Source: Paractinoplanes maris (GTDB lineage Bacteria > Actinomycetota > Actinomycetes > Mycobacteriales > Micromonosporaceae). Taken from it: a stretch of 64,000 bases of DNA. Shown here piece after piece: positions 60,000 through 64,000 of the stretch; the stretch's first letter is position 1; the number at the start of each line of letters is the position of its first letter. Location of the stretch: contig NZ_JALPVL010000010.1 in assembly GCF_023544465.1 (NCBI RefSeq), positions 338,407-402,406 on the forward strand, in the 5' to 3' direction. Made by a program: the position numbers and the translations under genes. The notes beneath the pieces were generated by a model. It worked only from the letters and a program-made list of their open reading frames with translations, had not been told where the DNA came from and did no database searches.

Positions 60000-60644
60000 T
60001 CACCTACGAGGCCATTGCGCGAGGCGTTGCCGCAACTCGGCGATTTGGGAAGCGGAGAGGCCGTAGAGCGCGAACCGCGCGTCGTGCAGCCGATCCAGAT
60101 AACGCCCGGCGTCGGCCACGTCTTCCGGGTCGAGCGCCGGATCGACGTTGCGGGCCAGGGTCAGCAGCGTCTCCAGCGGATAGCGCTCGAGCGCGGCCGC
60201 GACGTCGATGTAGTCGCGGACCTCGCGCCGGTTGACCAGCGCCGCGACCTTGGTGGCGACCAGGTCGTCGAGGTGCATGACCGGGCCCAGCTCCATGACG
60301 ACCGGCTTCTTCGACCGGTCGAGGCGGCACAACGTCAGCCGCAGCGCCCGCGAGCTGGTCGCGACCAGGAACTCCTGCAGGTCCTCCTCCATGCCCGCGA
60401 AGAGCTCGTCGCCCTCCTCGCGGACGACCCGGTAGCCGGCCTCGCGCAGGGCGGCGGCGACCTCGTCGGCTGCCGCCGCGACACCGCCGGCCGTGTCGGT
60501 GAACAGGTCGACGTCCTCGGTGGGGCGCTGGACCAGGCCGTTGACCAGCCAGGCGAAGCCACCGCCGAGGACGAACCCGTGCTTGTCGGCCACCGCGAGC
60601 GCGATGCGGGCGACCTCGGAGTAGAAGTCGTCGACGCCGGCCAT
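60000..60644 (-). CDS. AbiEii/AbiGii-type nucleotidyltransferase
   Basis: A 214-residue protein of the nucleotidyltransferase AbiEii/AbiGii toxin superfamily. The NTP-site pattern is GGGFAWLVNG followed by TEDVDLF (Asp44, Asp46), then a helical C-terminal part (VATKVAALVNRREVRDYIDVAA). AbiEii toxins inactivate tRNA or other targets by nucleotide transfer. The usual AbiEi partner is not present. A 119-residue unknown gene lies 9 bp upstream. Confidence 0.82.
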   Translation of the reverse strand: MAGVDDFYSEVARIALAVADKHGFVLGGGFAWLVNGLVQRPTEDVDLFTDTAGGVAAAADEVAAALREAGYRVVREEGDELFAGMEEDLQEFLVATSSRALRLTLCRLDRSKKPVVMELGPVMHLDDLVATKVAALVNRREVRDYIDVAAALERYPLETLLTLARNVDPALDPEDVADAGRYLDRLHDARFALYGLSASQIAELRQRLAQWPRR

Positions 60645-60653
60645 CCGGCCAGG

Positions 60654-61013
60654 CTAGCGCCCGGCGGCGGCGAGCTGGTGCGCGGCGTGGCGCAGCCGGG
60701 CGTGCCGCGTCTCCCAGGCGGCGCGGACGCCGCGGGGGAGGTTGAGCTCGGGCCATACCCGGACGAGGGTCGGGCCGTGCAGATAGGTGCGCAGCTCCTC
60801 GACCCGGATCGCCTCGCGCAGCACGTTCTCGTACATCCAGGCCAGCATGGTCGGCTGCGCCAGGTCGAACGCCCGCTGCGGACCCCACCACAACCGCAGC
60901 GGGAGCTCGACCAGGCCGGCCGCCGGCCCGGTCAGCTCACCGAGCGTGCCCGCCACCAGCACCGGCCGGTGGGGCCGGGCGAGGTGAACAGCGACGGGAG
61001 CAGCGGTCGACAT
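60654..61013 (-). CDS. Unknown partner of AbiEii-type nucleotidyltransferase
   Basis: A 119-residue cytosolic protein (MSTAAPVAVHLARPHRPVLVAG, then LRLWWGPQRAFDLAQPTMLAWMYENVLREA, WPELNLPRGVR). No domain recognised. It is encoded 9 bp upstream of the nucleotidyltransferase on the same strand, the position an antitoxin would take, but it has no HTH and is not AbiEi-like. Start at ATG 61013; the frame to 61043 is less likely. Confidence 0.72.
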   Translation of the reverse strand: MSTAAPVAVHLARPHRPVLVAGTLGELTGPAAGLVELPLRLWWGPQRAFDLAQPTMLAWMYENVLREAIRVEELRTYLHGPTLVRVWPELNLPRGVRAAWETRHARLRHAAHQLAAAGR

Positions 61014-61092
61014 GCGATCAGCGTAAACCGACAGGCCGCCCAAACCGAGTTCCTAGCCTCCTAGGATGCTTTACGCGAGGTGCCTCAGGACT

Positions 61093-61938
61093 TCACTGCA
61101 TCACCCGCACGGCGCTCACCCGGAGAAGGTCGAGCTTCTCCGCGTCGCTTCCTCGCTGGGATGTCGAGTAGATGACGACCTTGATGTCGGAGGCCGGGAC
61201 GACGACGACGTCGCAGTCGAGCACGATGTCACCCACCAGCGGGTTGTGCACGGTCTTGACCATGCTCTGATGCGCGGCTGCCCGTCCCTCGTCCCACAGC
61301 GCGGCGAACCGAGGGCTGCGCGTTCGCAGGTCGGCGACGAACGCCCGGAGCCGGGGATCGTCGCGGTAGTCGGCGGCGGAACGCCGCAGGTCGTGGACCA
61401 GTGCGCGCTCGAACACGTCCGGGCCGCCGTGGGCGGTCGCGACCCCGCTGATGCTGTCGTCGACGAACGCCTGGACGAGGAGGTTTTGATTCGGGTCGGC
61501 CGCTACGGAAGGGGTCTGGAACAGTGCCTGCCACAGCGGCGTCGAGGCGAGCTGGGTCCAGTCAGCGGCGAACACCGCCAGGGGGAAGTCCGACATGCGG
61601 ACGAGCATCCGCTGCACCCCCGCCGGAATGTGATGCGAGACGGCTCCCGATGCCGGTGCAGTCAGGCCGGCGGCGCGGTGGAGCAGCGCCGTCTCGGTGC
61701 GGCTCAGCTGCAGGGCCCGGGCCAGCGCGGCAACTATCTGCTTTGAAGGGGTGCGGGCGCGTCCTTGCTCCAGGCGCGTTATGTAGTCGACGCTCACGCC
61801 GGCCAGCTGGGCGAGCTCTTCACGCCGGAGTCCAGCCGTGCGACGCCGGCCGAAGGACTCCAGCCCGACATCGGCGGGCGTGAGGTGCTCGCGCCGGCTG
61901 CGGAGCATCTCGCCGAGAGAGAGCGGTGCTGAGGTCAT
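61093..61938 (-). CDS. MmyB-like HTH regulator
   Basis: A 281-residue regulator with an N-terminal XRE-type HTH (RRTAGLRREELAQLAGVSVDYITRLEQGR pattern, about residues 28-60) and a C-terminal MmyB-type ligand-binding domain (FPLAVFAADWTQLASTPLWQALF, HNPLVGDIVLDCDVV). Divergent from an SDR gene, the standard arrangement for this family, so it probably controls that SDR. ATG at 61938 is chosen; ATG at 61947 is close. Confidence 0.9.
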   Translation of the reverse strand: MTSAPLSLGEMLRSRREHLTPADVGLESFGRRRTAGLRREELAQLAGVSVDYITRLEQGRARTPSKQIVAALARALQLSRTETALLHRAAGLTAPASGAVSHHIPAGVQRMLVRMSDFPLAVFAADWTQLASTPLWQALFQTPSVAADPNQNLLVQAFVDDSISGVATAHGGPDVFERALVHDLRRSAADYRDDPRLRAFVADLRTRSPRFAALWDEGRAAAHQSMVKTVHNPLVGDIVLDCDVVVVPASDIKVVIYSTSQRGSDAEKLDLLRVSAVRVMQ

Positions 61939-61978
61939 TGCTCTCATGTTGCCCGGAGCGCACGAGTTCTGCCTGGTA

Positions 61979-62009
61979 CTACCCATCCCAGGCTGGCCGG
62001 GACGGGTAG
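61979..62009. promoter_or_regulatory. Inverted repeat between MmyB-type regulator and SDR
   Basis: CTACCCATCCC and GGGACGGGTAG are inverted with 10 of 11 bases matching and a 9-bp spacer. It lies in the 176-bp shared control region, 40 bp from the regulator start. Operator function is inferred. Confidence 0.5.
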
Positions 62010-62114
62010 CACGGTCTGTACCTGGCTACGGATGTCGGCGGGCCCCAGGCTCGAAGCACCACCGGGAGGGCGGACGCACCTGTTCCGCTCCGCCATCGAG
62101 AGGAACCCCTTCAC

Positions 62115-62807
62115 ATGACCACCACGCTCGTCACCGGCGGCAACCGAAGCCTCGGCTACGAAATCGCCCGCCGTCTCATCGAAGCCGGCCAGACCCTCTG
62201 GATCGGCGCCCGGGACGCCGAGCGGGGTCAGGCCGCCGCCGACCGGCTCGGCGCCCGATTCGTACAGCTCGACGTGACCGACGACGCGTCGGTCGTCGCG
62301 GCCGCCGACACGATCCGCGCCGAGGCCGGACACCTGGACATCTTGATCAACAATGCTGGAATCCTCGGAGATGTCACGTCTCCCGAGGACATGACCGTCG
62401 AGCACATGCGCCCCGTCTACGAGACCAATGTGTTCGGGACCGTGCGGGTCACCCGTGCGTTCCTGCCGCTGTTGCGAGCCGCCGAAGCTCCGTCGGTCAT
62501 CAACGTCACCAGCGGCGTCGGATCCTTCACGCTGATCCATGACCCGAACCGGGTCGAGTCGCAGTACCCGTTGGCCGCCTACGGGTCGTCCAAGGTCGCG
62601 GTCACCATGCTCACCATGCAGTACGCCAGGACCATCCCGGACATCCGGTTCAACGCGGTCGACCCCGGACAATCAGCAACGGACTTCACCGGCGGACTCG
62701 GCCACAGCGTTCAGGACGGAACGGACGCGGCCGTGCGGATCGCCACCCTCGGCGACAAGACGCCGACCGGTACGGTGACCGACCGAGATGGTGTCCTCCC
62801 CTGGTAG
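62115..62807 (+). CDS. SDR-family oxidoreductase
   Basis: A 230-residue short-chain dehydrogenase. Cofactor motif TGGNRSLG near the N-terminus, NNAGILGD, and active-site Ser133, Tyr156 and Lys160 (NVTSGVG, AAYGSSK). Controlled, by arrangement, by the divergent MmyB-like regulator. AGAGG 8-12 bp upstream supports the ATG. Substrate unknown. Confidence 0.9.
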   Translation: MTTTLVTGGNRSLGYEIARRLIEAGQTLWIGARDAERGQAAADRLGARFVQLDVTDDASVVAAADTIRAEAGHLDILINNAGILGDVTSPEDMTVEHMRPVYETNVFGTVRVTRAFLPLLRAAEAPSVINVTSGVGSFTLIHDPNRVESQYPLAAYGSSKVAVTMLTMQYARTIPDIRFNAVDPGQSATDFTGGLGHSVQDGTDAAVRIATLGDKTPTGTVTDRDGVLPW

Positions 62808-62820
62808 ACGGAGCCGGACA

Positions 62821-63341
62821 CTACGGGCGCCACGGAAGCGCCGCCGTCGCCGGGCGCTCGACGGTCGCCAGGCGTGCGTCGACCACGAGTTCGTGCAGAG
62901 CCGTGACTGCCGCCTCGGCCGGGTGAGCCGGCAGGGGAGAGGCATCACGCGCCTGCTCCAACCGCCCTCGCAGCATCGCCGCGTCGGCGCGCAACCGCTG
63001 CTCCAGCTCGGCCGGGAAGGGTCCCTTCTCGGCCGAGCGCTTCATCTCGATCAGCTCGGCCACATAGGGCAGCGACGTCCCCAGCACCGCCAGGTCCGTC
63101 TCCAGCTCGCCGGTGCGCATCAGATGCTCCCCGGTCAGCAACACCCGCAGCCAGTACAGCGCCGCCTTCAGCCGCCCGGTCCGGTCGAACAGCTTCTCCT
63201 GTGACGTCGCGAAGCCCAGGTAGTGGTGGGCGTGCCCGGAGGTCACGAAGGACGGCGCCAGCTCCTTGAGGGCCACGTGCAGCGGCCCGGTCAGCACTCG
63301 GCCACCACCTCGGCCGACCACGACGGCGCTTCGGTCGTCAC
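62821..63341 (-). pseudogene. Truncated COG3541-type nucleotidyltransferase, C-terminal half only
   Basis: The GTG at 63341 overlaps the upstream gene's stop (GTGA) and reads VTTEAPSWSAEVVAEC before a stop at about 63291. In another frame the sequence continues with LTGPLHVALKELAPSFVTSG and then LKAALYWLRVLLTGEHLMRTGELE, matching the C-terminal half of the nucleotidyltransferase family to which the upstream gene belongs. The N-terminal catalytic part is missing. A short product starting at GTG 63297 is possible, but a decayed paralogue is more likely. Confidence 0.6.
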
Positions 63342-63925
63342 GTCAAGTTCCTTTCCCGTGCGCCGGTGAGCAGCTCATCGACGGCCCGGCGATCCGGTGT
63401 CTCGGGCAGGGCCGTCGCGTCCAGGGCCGTGGCCAGCTCACCCTGCAGGTCGGCGGCCCAGGCGGCCACGGTCTCCCACGGCACGGTCCCGCTCCTGATG
63501 TCGAGCAGCTGCGCGCGCCGCGACCGCACGTCGACCAGCACCTCGCCGGTGCGCAGCACGTGGGCGCCGGCCAGGAGCAGCCGGATCATGTGCATGGCCT
63601 GCTTCCAGTTGGTCTCGCCGGTGCGGGCGCGGCGGGCGCTGACCCGGTTGAGCTGGTCGCGGGCGTATTCGCCGTAGGTCGCGGCGATCCGGCGGGACAG
63701 GAAGGCGGTCCGGGCCGCGAGCAGGGCCGAGCCGTCGGGTGTCTCGGTCTCGATCAGGGGCGACCAGAGCACTTCGAGGACGGTCGGGTTGGCCTGCAGG
63801 GCGAGGGTGCAGAAGCGTTCGATCTCCCAGGAGAACTGTTCCGGCTGCGGCCCGTCGAGGTGGGTGGGCGGCTTGTCGAGGGTCCAGAACGAGCGGGTCG
63901 GTGCCGCGAAGACGCCCCGGCGGTG
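63338..63925 (-). CDS. COG3541-type nucleotidyltransferase (RlaP-like), 5' end lost in poly-G
   Basis: The visible part, read from the homopolymer edge, includes RSFWTLDKPPTHLDGP, EQFSWEIERFC, NPTVLEVLWSPL and WKQAMHMIRLLLAGAHVLRTGE, all typical of the predicted nucleotidyltransferase family (PF10127, DNA polymerase beta superfamily). The N-terminal catalytic GS...D.D region lies beyond the poly-G/C tract or is missing from the sequence. Substrate unknown. A second, truncated paralogue follows. Confidence 0.72.
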   Translation of the reverse strand, partial: HRRGVFAAPTRSFWTLDKPPTHLDGPQPEQFSWEIERFCTLALQANPTVLEVLWSPLIETETPDGSALLAARTAFLSRRIAATYGEYARDQLNRVSARRARTGETNWKQAMHMIRLLLAGAHVLRTGEVLVDVRSRRAQLLDIRSGTVPWETVAAWAADLQGELATALDATALPETPDRRAVDELLTGARERNLT

Positions 63926-63926
63926 G

Positions 63927-63984
63927 GGGGGGGGGGGGGGGGGGGGGGGGCCCCCCGCCCCCCCCCCCCCCCCCCACCCCCCCC
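63927..63984. other. Poly-G/poly-C homopolymer tract, probable artefact
   Basis: About 25 G in a row followed by long runs of C with a few interruptions, inside what should be a coding sequence. No natural actinobacterial gene would carry this; it looks like low-quality sequence at a contig or read end. The last 16 bases (63985-64000) cannot be interpreted. Confidence 0.85.
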
Positions 63985-64000
63985 AAAGGATGCGGGAGCG

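Overview
This window is very GC-rich, densely coding DNA from an actinobacterium, most likely a member of the Micromonosporaceae such as Actinoplanes (an inference from gene content and style, not from a database search). Pointers are a mycothiol-dependent maleylpyruvate isomerase-like enzyme, a complete garA/ftsR cell-division and metabolism cluster in the order known from Mycobacterium tuberculosis, many GTG starts, frequent 1-13 bp gene overlaps, and several genes whose promoters imply leaderless mRNAs. No rRNA, tRNA, CRISPR array, insertion sequence or phage genes were seen.

Layout. 1-7020: a 5'-truncated GH15 glucanase/trehalase-like gene, an MDMPI-family enzyme, a small membrane protein, the remnant of a flavodoxin-fold NAD(P)H dehydrogenase, an NAD-dependent DNA ligase of divergent type, a large unrecognised protein, and two small proteins. 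7228-11096: a four-gene ABC importer (lipoprotein, two permeases, ATPase). 11307-13610: a LysM/M15 cell-wall peptidase and three small proteins of unknown function. 13675-19798: a beta-oxidation operon (alpha-methylacyl-CoA racemase, FadB-like, thiolase, acyl-CoA dehydrogenase) divergent from a TetR gene with a candidate operator between them. 19893-31260: mixed genes, including a BNR-repeat sialidase-like protein, an Hsp70-FHA fusion, a lone CheB-type domain, an LLM flavin enzyme, an EamA transporter, a chemoreceptor, an N-formylglutamate amidohydrolase-like protein, a MOSC protein and an internally duplicated lipoprotein metallopeptidase. 31345-40851: ABC-F ATPase, PhzF, an aldo/keto reductase/TetR pair with two matching operators, a MoxR/VWA pair, a WYL regulator and an SDR.

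41128-47402 is the conserved cluster pgsA-like, DUF881, DUF1290, DUF881, gcvH, garA, ftsR (MerR), DUF151, MerR. Its second DUF881 protein carries five spaced Thr-x-Leu-Leu elements in a repetitive cytoplasmic tail, next to a gene for a phosphothreonine-binding FHA protein. 47472-50504 holds a methyltransferase, a transglutaminase-like protein, small ORFs and an HExxH protein resembling RiPP peptide-modifying enzymes, preceded by an overlapping 49-residue ORF. 50549-52870 is a MarR/MATE efflux pair separated by a 7-unit minisatellite and closed by a strong hairpin. 53058-57491 carries a GNAT gene preceded by 36-bp repeats that each hold an in-frame ATG, an AraC regulator, an alpha/beta hydrolase and a KdpE/KdpD-like pair lacking the Kdp sensor domain. 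57488-61013 has a Ski2-like helicase and an AbiEii-type nucleotidyltransferase with an unknown small partner. The end holds an MmyB-like regulator divergent from an SDR, and two COG3541-type nucleotidyltransferase genes running into a poly-G/poly-C stretch that looks like a sequencing or assembly artefact.

Three genes (SMI1-like at about 21075, WYL regulator at 38972, HExxH protein at 49335) have conserved N-termini that begin without ATG/GTG/TTG, at ATC or ATT codons. Their starts are flagged as uncertain.
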